From the NCBI GenBank assembly GCA_964017185.1, contig OZ024879.1, positions 28,802,956 through 28,866,955 of the forward strand: 64,000 nucleotides of DNA, written 5' to 3'. Origin of the DNA: Rugalucina vietnamica (Eukaryota > Mollusca > Bivalvia > Lucinida > Lucinidae). This document shows positions 1-13,826 of the stretch, in pieces (the stretch's first letter is position 1; the number at the start of each line of letters is the position of its first letter). The notes below the pieces were generated by a model, which saw nothing but the letters and a program-made list of their open reading frames with translations, searched no databases and was not told the origin of the DNA. The position numbers and the translations under genes were made by a program.

Positions 1-2930
1 CAGGTTTTATAGTTTGGCTAGCCGCCATAGCACTTCCGGTTTTTTGCATTCAAAACGCAAATTAGCCCATCCGTCTGCATACCATACCATAAAATGTAAT
101 CCTCAAACATAGCTTGCGCATCAGAACGTTGCACAAAGATGTGGACAAGAGAATGCAATCTACCAGTGCCCTGCAGGTTTTCTTGTTTTGCAACAAAGCG
201 CACCCAAGCCTGCTTCAGGGGCTTTTTTCAATGCAAATGGGAGGGGTGGGTTTAAAGAACGGCGTCCCATACTTACAAATGGGATTGTCGACGCTTGTCT
301 CGCGTGTCAGTCGACTGCCATTAGAACAGAAACAGGTTTTAACCAGTCGATACCCCGCAGGTTTTTTTAATTTGGCTAGCCGCCATAGCACTTCTGGTTT
401 ACATACCAGTGCAGAATGCAAAATAGCCAATCAGTCTGCATAAACGGCCTCCCATACCTCGAAATGGAATCCTCAAGCTCGGCTTTGGCATCAGAACGTG
501 CCACAAAGATGTGAACTAGAGTATGCAACCTACCAGTGCCCCGCAAATTTTCTTGTTTGGTCACAAAGCACACCCAAGCCTGCTTAAGGTATTTTTTTTC
601 AAGGCAAATGAGAGGGGTAGGCTTGAAGAACGGCGTCCCATACTAACAAATGGGATTGTCGACGCTTGCCTCGCGTGTAAGTTGATGGCCAGAAAACCAG
701 AGAACAAGTTTTAACCAGTCGATACCCCGCAGGTTTTTTAATTTGGCTAGCCGCCATAGCACTTCTGGTTTACATACCATTGCAGAACGCAAAATAGCAA
801 ATCAGTCTGCATAAACGGCCTCCCTTACCTCGAAATGGAATCTTCAAGCTTAGCCTGTGCATCAGAACGTGACACAAAGACGTGGACAAGAGCATGTAGC
901 CTACAAGTGCCCCGCAGACTTTCTTGTTTGGCCATAAAGCGCACCCAAGCCTGCTTCAGGGGCTTATTTTTTCAATGCAAATGAGAGGGGTGGACTTGAA
1001 GAACATCGTCCCATGCTTACAAATGGGATTGACGACGCTTGCATGGCGTGTCAGTCGACGGCCAGAATACCAGAGAACAAGTTTTAACAAGCCGATACAC
1101 CGCAGGTATTTTTGTTTGGCTAGCCGCCATTGCACTTCCGTTTTTTTTTGCATAGCTTGCACACCAGAACGTGGCGCAAAGATGTGGACAAGAGCATGCA
1201 ACCTACCAGTGCCCCGCAGGTTTTCTTGTTTGACCACAAAGTGCACCCAAGAATGCTTCTGGTTTTTTTTTTCAATGCAAAAGGGAGGGGTGGGCTTGAA
1301 AAACGGCGTCCCATACTTACAAATGGGATTGTCGACGCTTGTCTCGCATGTCAGTCGACGGCCAGAAGAGGAGAGAACAAGTTTTAACCAGTCGATAAAC
1401 CGCAGGTTTTTTAGTTTGGTTAGCCGCCATAGAACTTCCGTTTTTTTGCATGCAGAACGCAAATTAACCCATCCGTCTGCATAAACGGCTTCCTATACCA
1501 CAAATGGAATCCGAAAGCTTAGCTTGCGCGTCAGAACGTGGCACAAAGTTGTGGATAAGAGCATGCAACCTACCAGTGTCCCGCAGGTTTTCTTGTTTGG
1601 CCAAAAAGCGCACCCAAGCCTGCTTCAGGTGCTTTTTTCAATGCAAATGAGAGGGGTGGGCTTGAAGAACGGCGTCCCATACTTACAAGTGTGATTGTCG
1701 ACGCTTGCCTCGCGTGTAAGTCGACGGCCAGAAGACCAGAGAACAAGTTTTAACCAGTCGATACCCGGCAGGCTTTTTAGATTGTCTAACCGCCATAGCA
1801 CTTCCGGTTAACACACCAGTCTAGAAAGCAAACTAGGCAATCGGTCTGCATAAAGTGCCTCCCATACCTGGAAATGGAATCCTCAAGCATAGCGTGCAAA
1901 TCAGACCGTGGTACCAAGATTGGAACAAGAAAGCGCAGACTACCAGCATCCCATATGACCAAATGGAATCCTCAGGCATAGCTTGCGCATCAGACCGAGG
2001 TACAAAGATGTGGACAAGAAAGTGCAGACTACCAGCGCCCCGCAGATTTTCTTTTTTGACCACAAAACGTACCAAAACCTGCTTCAGGTGCGTTTTTCAA
2101 TGCTATTGAGGGATGGGCTTGAAGAACGGCGTCCCATACTTACAAATGGGATGATCGATGCTTGCATCGCGTGTCAGTCGACATCCAGAAGACCAGAGAA
2201 CTACTTTTTACCAGTGGATGCCGCGCAGGTTTTTCCGTTTGGCTAGCCGCCATAGCACTTCTGGTTTACATACCAGTGCAGAACGCAAATTAGCCCATCC
2301 GTCTGCATAAAAGGCATCCCATATGACCAAATGGAATCCTCAGGCATAGCTTGCGCATCAGACCGAGGTACAAAGATGTGGACAAGAAAGTGCAGACTAC
2401 CAGCGCCCCGCAGATTTTCTTTTTTGATCACAAAACGTACCAAAACCTGCTTCAAGGGAGTTTTTCAATGCAAATAAGGGGTTGCCTTGAAGAACGGCGT
2501 CCCATACTAACAAATGGGATGATCGATGCTTGCATCGCGTGTCAGTCGATGGCCAGAAGATAGCCGGCGGGTTTTTCCGTTTGGCTAGCCGCCATAGCAC
2601 TTCCGGTTTACATACCATTGCAGAACTCAAAATAGCAAATCAGTCTGCATAAACGGCCTCCCTTACCTCGAAATGGAATCCTCAAGCTTAGCATGTGCAT
2701 CAGAACGTGACACAAAGACGTGGACAAGAGCATGTAGCCTACAAGTGCCCCGCAGATCTTCTTGTTTGGCCATAAAGCGCACCAAGCCTGCTTCAGGGGC
2801 TTATTTTGCAATGCAAATAAGGGGCTGCCTTGAAGAACGGCGTCCAGTACTAACAAATGGGATTTTCGATGCTTGCATCGCGTGTCAGTCGACGGCCAGA
2901 AGACCAGAGAACTAGTTTTAACCAGTCGAT
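1..2930 (-). repeat. Satellite array, left arm (reverse orientation)
   Basis: Tandem ~368-bp dimers, read on the minus strand relative to the right arm. Each dimer holds two diverged ~184-bp monomers (A with 'gtatcgactggtt', B with 'gcactggtagg'), both starting with a shared 'acctgcgggg' block. Units near 1833-2930 belong to a subtype carrying 'catatgaccaaatgg' and 'cagaccgaggtacaaag'. Short open frames occur on both strands and in several frames, as expected of non-coding satellite. The array runs off the left edge. Confidence 0.93.
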
Positions 2931-5900
2931 TTGGTTGTATGGAAGGCCGTTTATGCAGACAGATTGGCTAATTTGCGTTCTGCACTGGTATGTAAACCGG
3001 AAGTGCTATGGCGGCTAGCCAAACGGAAAGACCTGCAGGCTATCGACTGGTTAAAACTTGTTCTCTGGTCTTCTGGCCGTCGTCTGACAGGCGATGCAAG
3101 CATCGATCATCCCATTTGTTAGTACTGGACGCCGTTCTTCAAGGCAGTCCCTTATTTGCATTGAAAAACGCCCTTAATACAGGTTTTGGTATGTTTTGTG
3201 ATCAAATAAGAAAACCTGCAGGGCACTGGTAGTCTTCACTTTCTTGTCCACAGCTTTGTACCACGGTCTGATGCGCAAGCTACATGTATGCCTGAGGATT
3301 CCATTTGGTCATATGGGAGGCCGTTAATGCAGACGGATGGGCTAATTTGCGTTCTGCACTGGTATGTACACCGGAAGTGCTATGGCGGCTAGCCAACCGG
3401 AAAAACCTGCGGGGTATCGACTGGTTAAAACTAGTTCTCTGGTCTTCTGGCCGTCGACTGACACGCGATGCAAGCATCGGTCATCTTATTTGTTAGTATG
3501 GGACGCCGTTCTTCAAGCACATCCTCATTGGCATTGAAAAACGCACCTGAAGCAGTTTTGGTACGTTTTGTGGTCATTTTAAGACAACCTGCGGGGCACT
3601 GGTAGTCTGCATTTTCTTCTCCACATCTTGGTACCACGGTCTGATGCGCTCGCTATGCTTGAGGATTCCATTTAGAGGTATGGGATGCCCTTTATGAAGA
3701 CTGATTGGCTAGTTTGCGTTCTGCACTGGTGTGTAAACCGGAAGTGCTATGGCGGTTAGCCAAACTACAAAACCTGCGGGGTATAGACTGGTTAAAACTT
3801 GTTCTCTGGTCTTCTGGCCGTCGACTTACACGCGAGGCAAGCGTCGACAATCCCATTTGTAAGTATGGGACGCCGTTCTTCAAGCCCACCCCTCTCATTT
3901 GCATTGAAAAAAGCACCTGAAGCAGGCTTTGGTGCGCTTTGTGGCCAAACAAGAAAACCTGCGGGACACTGGTAGTCTTCACTTTCTTGTCCACATCTTT
4001 GTATCACGGTCTGATGCGCAAGCTATGTCTGAGGTTTCCATTTGGTCATATGGGAGATCGTTATTGCAGACGGATGGGCTTATTTGCGTTCTGCACTGGT
4101 ATGTAAACCGGAAGTGCTATGGCGGCTAGCCAAACGGAAAAACCTGCGAGGTATCGACTGGTTAAAACTAGTTCTCAGGTCTTCTGGCCGTCGACTGACA
4201 CGCGATGCAAGCATCGATCATCGCATTTGTTAGTATGGGACGCCGTTCTTCAAGCACATCCTCATTGGCATTGAAAAACGCACCTGAAGCAGTTTTGGTA
4301 CGTTTTGTGGTCATTTCAAGACAACCTGCGGGGCACTGGTAGTCTGCATTTTCTTGTCCACATCTTGGTACCACGGTCTGATGCGCACGCTATGCTTGAA
4401 GATTCCATTTCGAGGTATGGGAGGCCCTTTATGAAGACCGATTGGCTAGTTTGCGTTCTGCACTGGTGTGTAAACCGGAAGTGCTATGGCGGTTAGCCAA
4501 ACTAAAAAACCTGCGGGGTATCGACTGATTAAAACTTGTTCTTTGGTCTTCTGGTCGTCGACTTACAGGCGAGGCAAGCGTCGACATTCCCATTTGTAAG
4601 TATGGGACGCCATTCTTCAAGCCCACCCCTCTCATTTGCATTGAAAAAAAGCACCTGAAGAAGGCTTTGATGCGCTTTGTGGCCAAACAAGAAAACATGC
4701 GGTACACTGGTAGGTTGCATGCTCTTATCCACATCTTTGTGACACGTTCTGACGCGCAAGATAAGCTTTCGGATTCCATTTCGCGATATAGGAAGCCGTT
4801 TATGCGGACGGATGGGCTAATTTGCGTTCTGCATGCAAAAAACCGGAAGTGCTATGGCGGCAAGCCAAACTAAAAACCTGCGGGGTATCTACTAGTTAAA
4901 ACATGTTCTATGTTTTTCTGGCCGTCGACTGACACACCAGGCAAGCGTCGACAATCCAATTTTTAAGTATAGGACGCCGTTCTTCAAGCCCATCCCTCTC
5001 ATTTGCATTGATAAGAAGCCCCCGAAGCAGGCTTGGGTGCGCTTTGTGGCCAAACATGATAACCTGCGGGTCACTGGTAGGCTGCATGCTCTTGTCCACT
5101 TCTTTGTGGCACGTTCTGATGTAGAAGCTAAGCTTGATGATTCCATTTCGAGGTAAGGGAGGCCGTTTATGGAGACAGATTGGCTATTTTGCGTTCTGCA
5201 CTGGTATGTAAACAGGAAGTGCTATGGCGGCTAGCCAAACTAAAAAACCTGCGGGGTATCGACTGGTTCAAACTTGTTCTCTGTTCTTCTGGCCCTCGAC
5301 TGACACGCGAGACAAGCGTCGACAATCCCATTTGTTAGTATGGGACGCCGTTCTTCAAGCCCACTCCTCCCATTTGCATTGAAAAAAAGCCCTTGAAGCA
5401 GGCTTGAGTGCGCTTTGTGGCCAAACAAGAAAACCTGCGGGGCACTGGTAGATTGCATGCTCTTGTCCACATCTTTGTGGCACGTTCTGATGCGAAGTTA
5501 TGTTTGAGGATTCCATTTTGTGGTATGGGAAGCCGTTTATGCAGACGGATGGGCTAATTTGCGTTTTGCATGCAAAAAACCGGAAGTGCTATGGCGGCTA
5601 GCCAAACTAAAAAACCTGCGGGGTATCGACTGGGTAAAACTTGTTCTCTGTTCTTCTGGCCGTCGACTGACACGCGAGACAAGCGTCGACAATCCCATTT
5701 GTTAGTATGGGACGCCGTTCTTCAAGCGCACCCCTCTCATTTGCATTGAAAAAAGCCCCTGAATCATGCTTGGTTGCGTTTTGTGGCTAAACAAGAAAAC
5801 CTATGGGGTATCGACTGGTATAAACTTGTTCACTTTTCTTCTGGTCGTCGACTGACTTGCGTGGCAAGCGTCGGCAATCCCATTTGTAAGTATGGGACGC

Positions 5901-8900
5901 CGTTCTTCAAGCCCACCCCCTCATTTGCATTGAAAAAAGCCCTTGAAGCAGGCTTGGATGCTTTTTGTGACCAAACAAGAAGACCTGCGGGGCACTGGTA
6001 GGTTGCCTGCTCTTGTCCACATCTTTGTGGCACTTTCTGATGCGCAAGCTGAGCTTGAGGATTCCATTTCGAGGTATGGGAGGCCGTTTATGCAGACTGT
6101 TTGTCTAGTTTGTGTTCTGCACTGGTATGTAAACCGGAAGTGCTATGGCGGCTAGCCAAACTAAAAAACCTGCGGGGTATCAACTGGGTAAAACTTGTTC
6201 TCTGTTCTTCTGGCCGTCGACTGACACGCGAGACAAGCGTCGACAATCCCATTTGTTAGTATGGGACGCCGTTCTTAAAGCGCACCCCTCTCATTTGCAT
6301 TGAAAAAAAGCCCCTGAAGCAGGCTTGGGTGCGTTTTGTGGCTAAACAATAAAACCTGCGGGATATCGACTGGTAAAAACTTGTTCACTTGTCTTCTGGT
6401 CGTCGCTTGACACGCGTGGGAAGCGTCGGCAATCCCATTTGTAAGAATGGGACGCAATTCTTCAAGCCCACCCCCTCATTTGCATTGAAAAAGCCCTTGA
6501 AGCAGGTTTGGGTGCTTTTTGCAGCCAAACAAGAAAACCTGCGGGGCACTGGTAGGTAGCATGCTCTTGTCCATATCTTTGTGGCTCTTTCTGATGCGCA
6601 AGCTTAGCTTGAGGATTCCAATTCTAGGTATGGGAGGCTGTTTATGCAGACCGATTGGCTATTTTGTGTTCTGCACTGCTATGTAAACCGGAAGTGCTAT
6701 GGCGGCTAGCCAAACTAAAAAACCTGCGGGGTATCGACTGGGTAAAGTTTGTTCTCTGTTCTTCTGGCCGTCGACTGACACGCGAGACAAGCGTCGACAA
6801 TCCCATTTGTTAGTATGGGACGCCGTTCTTCAAGCGCACCCCTCTCATTTGCATTGAAAAAAGCCCCTGAAGCAGACTTGGTTGCGTTTTGTGGCTAAAC
6901 AAGAAAACCTGCGGGGTATCGACTGGTAAAAACTTGTTCACTTTTCTTCTGGTCGTCGACTGACACGCGTGGCAAGCGTCGGCAATCCCATTTGTAAGTA
7001 TGGGACGTCGTTCTTCAAGCCCGACCCCTCATTTACATTGAAAAAGCCCTTGAAGCAGGCTTGGGTGCTTTTTGCAGCCAAACAAGAAAACCTGCGGGGC
7101 ACTGGTAGGTAGCATGCTCTTGTCCATATCTTTGTGGCTCTTTCTGATGCGCAAGCTTAGCTTGAGGATTCCAATTCTAGGTATGGGAGGCCGTTTATGC
7201 AGACCGATTGGCTATTTTGTGTTCTGCACTGGTATGTAAACCGGAAGTGCTATGGCGGCTAGCCAAACTAAAAAACCTGCGGGGTATCGACTGGTAAAAA
7301 CTTGTTTACTTTTCTTCTGGTCGTCGACTGACACGCGTGGCAAGCGTCGGCAATCCCATTTGTAAGTATGGGACGCCGTTCTTCAAGCCCGACCCCTCAT
7401 TTACATTGAAAAAAGCCCTTGAAGCAGGCTTGGGTGCTTTTTGTGACCAAACAAGAAGACCTGCGGGGCACTGGTAGGTTGCATGCTCTTGTCCACATCT
7501 TTGTGGTACTTTCTGATGCGCAAGCTGAGCTTGAGGATTCCATTTCGAGGTATGGGAGGCCGTTTATGCAGACTGTTTGTCTAGTTTGTGTTCTGCACTG
7601 GTATGTAAACCGGAAGTGCTATGGCGGCTAGCCAAACTAAAAAACCTGCGGGGTATCAAATGGGTAAAACTTGTTCTCTGTTCTTCTGGCCGTCGACTGA
7701 CACGCGAGACAAGCGTCGACAATCCCATTTGTTAGTATGGGACGCCGTTCTTAAAGCGCACCCCTCTCATTTGCTTTGAAAAAAGCCCCTGAAGCAGGCG
7801 TTGGTGCGTTTTGTGGCTAAACAACAAAACCTGCGGGGTATCGACTGGTAAAAACTTGTTTACTTGTCTTCTGGTCGTCGACTGACACGCGTGGCAAGCG
7901 TCGGCAATCCCATTTGTAAGTATGGGACGCCGTTCTTCAAGCCAACCCCCATCAATTGCATTGAAAAACGCCCTTGAAGCAGGCTTGGGTGCTTTTTGTG
8001 GCCAAACAAGAAAATCTGCGGGGCACTGGTAGGTTGCATGCTCTTGTCCACATCTTTGTGGCACTTTCTGATGCGCAAGCTGAGCTTGAGGATTCCATTT
8101 CGAGGTATGGGAGGCCGTTTTTGCAGACCGATTGGCTATTTTGTGTTCTGCACTGGTATGTAAACCGGAAGTGCTATGGGGGCTAGCCAAACTTAAAAAC
8201 CTGCGGGGTATCAACTGGGTAAAACTTGTTCTCTGTTCTTCTGGCCGTCGACTGACATGCGAGACAAGCGTCGACAATCCCATTTGTTAGTATGGGACGC
8301 CGTTCTTCAAGCGCACCCCTCTCATTTGCATTGAAAAAAGCCCCTGAAGCAGGCTTGGTGCGATTTGTGGCTAAACAAGAAAACCTGCGGGGTATCGACT
8401 GGTAAAAACTTGTTAACTTGTCGTCTGGTCGTCGACTGACACGTGTGGCAAGCGTCGGCAATCCCATTTGTAAGTATGGGACCCCGTTCTTCAAGCCAAC
8501 CCCCTCATTTGCATTGAAAAAAGCCCTTGAAGCAGGCTTGGATGCTTTTTGTGACCAAACCAGAAGACCTGCGGTGCACTGTTAGGTTGCATGCTCTTGT
8601 CCATATCTTTGTGGCTCTTTCTGATGCGCAAGCTGAGCTTGAGGATTCCATTTCTAGGTATGGGAGGCCTTTTATGAAGACCGTTTGGCTATTTTGTGTT
8701 CTGCACTGGTATGTAAACCGGAAGTGCTATGGCGGCTAGCCAAACTAAAAAACCTGCGGGGTATCGACTGGGTAAAACTTGTTCTCTGTTCTTCTGGCCG
8801 TCGACTGACATGCGTGACAAGCGTCGACAATCCCATTTGTTAGTATGGGACGCCGTTCTTCAAGCGCATCCCTCTCATATGCATTGAAAAAGCCCCTGAA

Positions 8901-11900
8901 GCAGGCTTGGGTGCGTTTTGTGGCTAAACAACAAAACCTGCGGGGTATCGACTGGTTAAAACTTGTTTACTTGTCTTCTGGTCGTCGATTGACACGCGTG
9001 GCAAGCGTCGGCAATCCCATTTGTAAGTATGGGACGCCGTTCTTCAAGCCAACCCCCTCATTTGCATAGAAAAAAGCCCTTGAAGCAGACTTGGATGCTT
9101 TTTGTGACCAAACAAGAAGACCTGCGGTGCACTGTTAGGTTGCATACTCTTGTCCATATCTTTGTGGCACTTTCTGATGCGCAAGCTGAGCTTGAGGATT
9201 CCATTTCTAGGTATGGGAGGCCGTTTATGAAGACCGATTGGCTATTTTGTGTTCTGCACTGGTATGTAAACCGGAAGTGCTATGGCGGCTAGCCAAACTA
9301 AAAAACCTGCGGGGTATCGACTGGGTAAAACTTGTTCTCTGTTCTTCTGGCCGTCGACTGACATGCGAGACAAGCGTCGACAATCCCATTTTTTAGTATG
9401 GGACGCCGTTCTTCAAGCGCACCCCTCTCATTTGCATTGAAAAAAGCCCCTGAAGAATGCTTGGTTGCGTTTTGTGTCTAAACAAGAAAACCTGCGGGGT
9501 ATCGACTGGTAAAAACTTGTTTACTTGTCTTCTGGTCCTCGACTGACACGCGTGGCAAGCGTCGGCAATCCCATTTGTAAGTATGGGACGCCGTTCTTCA
9601 AGCCCACCCCCTCATTGCATTGAAAAAAGCCCTTGAAGCAGGCTTGGGTGCTTTTTGTGGCCAAACAAGAAAACCTACGGGGCACTGGTAGGTTGCATGC
9701 TCTTGTCCACATCTTTGTGGCACTTTCTGATGCGTAAGCTGAGCTTGAGGATTCCATTTCGAGGTATTGGAGGCCGATTATGCAGACTGATTGTCTAGTT
9801 TGTGTTCTGCACTGGTATGTAAACCGGAAGTTCTATGGCGGCTAGCCAAACTAAAAAACCTGCGGGGTATCGACTGGTTAAAACTTGTTCTCTGTTCTTC
9901 TGGCCGTCGACTGACACGGGAGACAAGCATCGACGATCCCATTTGTTAGTATGGGACGCCGTTCTTCAAGCCCACCACCTCATTTGCATTGAAAAAAGCC
10001 CTTGAAGCAGGCTTGTGTTCTTTTTGTGGCCAAACATGAAGACCTGCGGTGCACTGGTAGGTCGCATGCTCTTGTCCATATCTTTGTGGCACTTTCTGAA
10101 GCGCAAGCTGAGCTTGAGGATTCCATTTCTAGGTATGGGAGGCCGTTTATGAAGACCGATTGGCTATTTTGTGTTCTGCACTGGTATGTAAACCGGAAGT
10201 GCTATGGCGGCTAGCCAAACTAAAAAACCTGCGGGGTAATGACTGGGTAAAACTTGTTCTCTGTTCTTCTGGCCGTCGACTGACATGCGAGACAAGCGTC
10301 GACAATCCCATTTGTTAGTATGGGACGCCGTTCTTCAAGCGCACACCTCGCATTTGCATTGAAAAAAGCCCCTGAAGCATGCTTGGGTGCGTTTTGTGGC
10401 TAAACAAGAAAACCTGCGGGGTATCGACTGGTAAAAACTTGTTCACTTGTCGTCTGGTCGTCGACTGACACGCGTGGCAAGCGTCGGCAATCCCATTTGT
10501 AAGTATGGGACGCCGTTCTTCAAGCCCACCCCCTCATTGCATTGAAAAAAGCCCTTGGAGCTGGCTTGGGTGCTTTTTGTGGCCGAACAAGAAAGCCTAC
10601 GGGGCAGTGGTAGGTTGCATGCTCTTGTCCACATCTTTGTGGCACTTTCTGATGCGCAAGCTGAGCTTGAGGATTCCATTTCGAGGTATTGGAGGCCGAT
10701 TATGCAGACTGATTGTCTAGTTTGTGTTCTGCACTGGTATGTAAACCGGAAGTTCTATGGCGGCTAGCCAAACTAAAAAACCTGCGGGGTATCGACTGGT
10801 TAAAACTTGTTCTCTGTTCTTCTTGCCGTCGACTGACACGCGAGACAAGCGTCGACAATCCCATTTGTTAGTATGGGACGCCGTTCTTCAAGCCCACCAC
10901 CTCATTTGCATTGAAAAAAGCCCTTGAAGCAGGCTTGTGTTCTTTTTGTGGCCAAACATGAAGACCTGCGGTGCACTGGTAGGTCGCATGCTCTTGTCCA
11001 TATCTTTGTGGCACTTTCTGAAGCGCAAGCTGAGCTTGAGGATTCCATTTCTAGGTATGGGAGGCCGTTTATGAAGACCGATTGGCTATTTTGTGTTCTG
11101 CACTGGTATGTAAACCGGAAGTGCTATGGCGGCTAGCCAAACTAAAAAACCTGCGGGGTAATGACTGGGTAAAACTTGTTCTCTGTTCTTCTGGCCGTCG
11201 ACTGACATGCGAGACAAGCGTCGACAATCCCATTTGTTAGTATGGGACGCCGTTCTTCAAGCGCACACCTCGCATTTGCATTGAAAAAAGCCCCTGAAGC
11301 ATGCTTGGGTGCGTTTTGTGGCTAAACAAGAAAACCTGCGGGGTATCGACTGGTAAAAACTTGTTCACTTGTCGTCTGGTCGTCGACTGACACGCGTGGC
11401 AAGCGTCGGCAATCCCATTTGTAAGTATGGGACGCCGTTCTTCAAGCCCACCCCCTCATTGCATTGAAAAAAAGCCCTTGGAGCTGGCTTGGGTGCTTTT
11501 TGTGGCCGAACAAGAAAGCCTACGGGGCAGTGGTAGGTTGCATGCTCTTGTCCACATCTTTGTGGCACTTTCTGATGCGCAAGCTGAGCTTGAGGATTCC
11601 ATTTCGAGGTATTGGAGGCCGATTATGCAGACTGATTGTCTAGTTTGTGTTCTGCACTGGTATGTAAACCGGAAGTTCTATGGCGGCTAGCCAAACTAAA
11701 AAACCTGCGGGGTATCGACTGGTTAAAACTTGTTCTCTGTTCTTCTTGCCGTCGACTGACACGCGAGACAAGCGTCGACAATCCCATTTGTTAGTATGGG
11801 ACGCCGTTCTTCAAGCCCACCCCCTCATTTGCATTGAAAAAAGCCCTTGAAGCAGGCTTGTGTTCTTTTTGTGGCCAAACATGAAGACCTGCGATCCACT

Positions 11901-13645
11901 GGTAGGTTGCATGCTCTTGTCCATATCTTTGTGGCACTTTCTGATGCGCAAGCTGAGCTTGAGGATTCCATTTCTAGGTATGGGAGGACGTTTATGCAGA
12001 CCGATTGGCTATTGTGTTTTCTGCACTGGTATGTAAACCGGAATTGCTATGGCGGCTAGCCAAACTAAAAAACCTGCGGGGTAATGACTGGGTAAAACTT
12101 GTTCTCTGTTCTTCTGGCTGTCGACTGATATGCGAGACAAGCGTCGACAATCCCATTTGTTAGTATGGGACGCCGTTCTTCAAGCGCACCCCTCTCATTT
12201 GCATTGAAAAAAAGCCCCTGGCGCAGGCTTGTGTGCGTTTTGTGGGTTAACAAGAAAACCTGCGGGATATCGACTGGTAAAAACTTGTTCACTTGTCTTC
12301 TAGTCGTCGACTGACATGCGTGGCAAGCGTCGCCAATCCCATTTGTAAGTATGGGACGCCGTTCTTCAAGCCCATTTCCTCATTTGCATTGAAAAAAAGC
12401 CCTTGAAGCAGGCTTGTGTGCTTTTTGTAGCCAAACAAGAAAACCTGCGGGGCACTGGTAGGTTGCATGCTCTTGTCCATATCTTTGTGGCTCTTTCTGA
12501 TGCGCAAGCTTAGCTTGAGGATTCCATTTCTAGGTATGGGAGGCCGTTTATGCAGACCGATTTGCTATTTTGTTTTCTGCACTGGTTTGTAAGCCGGAAG
12601 TGCTATGGCAGCTAGCCAAACTAAACAACCTGCGGGGTATCGACTGGTTAAATCTTGTTCTCTTGTCTTCTGGTCGTTGACTGACACGCGAGGCAAGCGT
12701 CGACAATCCCACTTGTATGAATGGGATGCCGATGCCGTTCTTCAAGCCCATCTATCCCATTTGCATTGCAAAAAACCCTAAAACAGGCTGATGTGCGTTT
12801 TGTGGATGAAAAAGAAAACCTGATGGGTATCGACTGGTTTAATCCTGTTCTCTTGTCTTCTGGTCGTCGACTGACACGCTAGGCAAGCGTCGACAATCCC
12901 ATTTGTAAGTATGGTACGCCCTTCTTCAGGCCCACCACCTCATTTGCATTGAAAAAAGCCCTTGAAACAGGCTTGGGTGCTTTTGTGGCCAAACAAGAAA
13001 ACCTGCGGGGCACTGGTAGGTTGCATGCTCTTGTCCACATCTTTGTGGTACTTTCTGATGCGCAAGCTGAGCTTGAGGATTCCATTTCGAGGTATGGGAG
13101 GCCGTTTATGCAGACCGATTGGCTATTGTGTTTTCTGCACTGGTATGTAAACCGGAAGTTCTATGGCGGCTAGCCAAACAAAAAAACCTGCAGGATAGCA
13201 ACTGGTAAAAATTTGTTCTCCTGTTATCAAGCGCCGAGAATCCCATTAGTAAGTAAGGGACGCCGTTCTTCAAGCCCATTTATCCCATTTGCATTGAAAA
13301 AAGCCCATGGGTGATTTTTGTGACCAAACAAGAAAACCTGCGGGGTACTGATAAATTGCATGCTCTTGTCCACATCTTTGTGCCACGTTCTGATGCGCAA
13401 GCTAAGCTTGCGGATTCCATTTCGTGGTATGGGTGGTCGTTTATGCAGACAAATGGGCTAATTTGCGTTCTGCATGCAAAAAAACGGAAGTGCTATGGCG
13501 GCTGGCCAAATTAAAAATCCTACGGGTTATCGACTGGTCAAAACTTGTCTTCTGGTCTTCGACTGACACTCGTGGCAAGCGTCGACAATCTCATTCGTAA
13601 GTAAGGGACGTCGTTCTTCAAGCCACCCCCCCCCCTCATTTGCAT
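2931..13645 (+). repeat. Satellite array, right arm (forward orientation)
   Basis: Same satellite family, opposite orientation. From 2931 to about 5613 the units are AB dimers (A-type starts near 3405, 3769, 4141, 4509, 4876, 5247, 5613; spacing ~368). From 5613 onward AAB trimers (~553 bp; starts near 5613, 6168, 6721, 7643, 8199, 8751, 9304) are mixed with AB dimers. The last units (12.6-13.6 kb) are more diverged, and similarity stops near 13645 after a C-run. Monomers A and B can be aligned to each other through 'cccattt..gtatggga.gccgtt', so both derive from one ancestral monomer. Confidence 0.93.
9857..12071 (+). repeat. Recently amplified ~923-bp higher-order repeat
   Basis: The composite unit AB+AAB (about 923 bp) starts at 9857, 10780 and 11703. 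The stretches around 10002-10780 and 10924-11703 are almost letter-for-letter identical, including private variants such as 'cttggagctggcttgg' and 'cctcgcatttgc'. This is much closer than neighbouring units are to each other, so this part of the array expanded most recently. Confidence 0.85.
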
Positions 13646-13793
13646 TGTAAAATCGCATTTAATTAAGTTGACGTCATTGTATTGTCGCTCTAAAATATTA
13701 CGATTTTAAAGGTCGATATCGCGAAAACAAGCTCGGAACGGCATCGATTTCTTTTTGATTTTCATATGTAGGACATCAAAATACATTCCCGTG

Positions 13794-13826
<33 letters not shown>

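Noticed and set aside
924..1484. 186-codon plus-strand and 168-codon minus-strand frames
   Set aside because: Both strands of the same satellite DNA are open across unit boundaries; no constraint visible.
5943..11136. Recurrent ~70-codon open frames starting near 5943, 7419, 7974, 8527, 10002, 10924 and others
   Set aside because: They repeat because the satellite units repeat. Equally long frames occur on the other strand and in other frames, and there is no start context, splice logic or domain.
1..13645. CRISPR-like or CENP-B-box-containing array
   Set aside because: Units are long, continuous and without spacers. I found no convincing CENP-B box word by eye.
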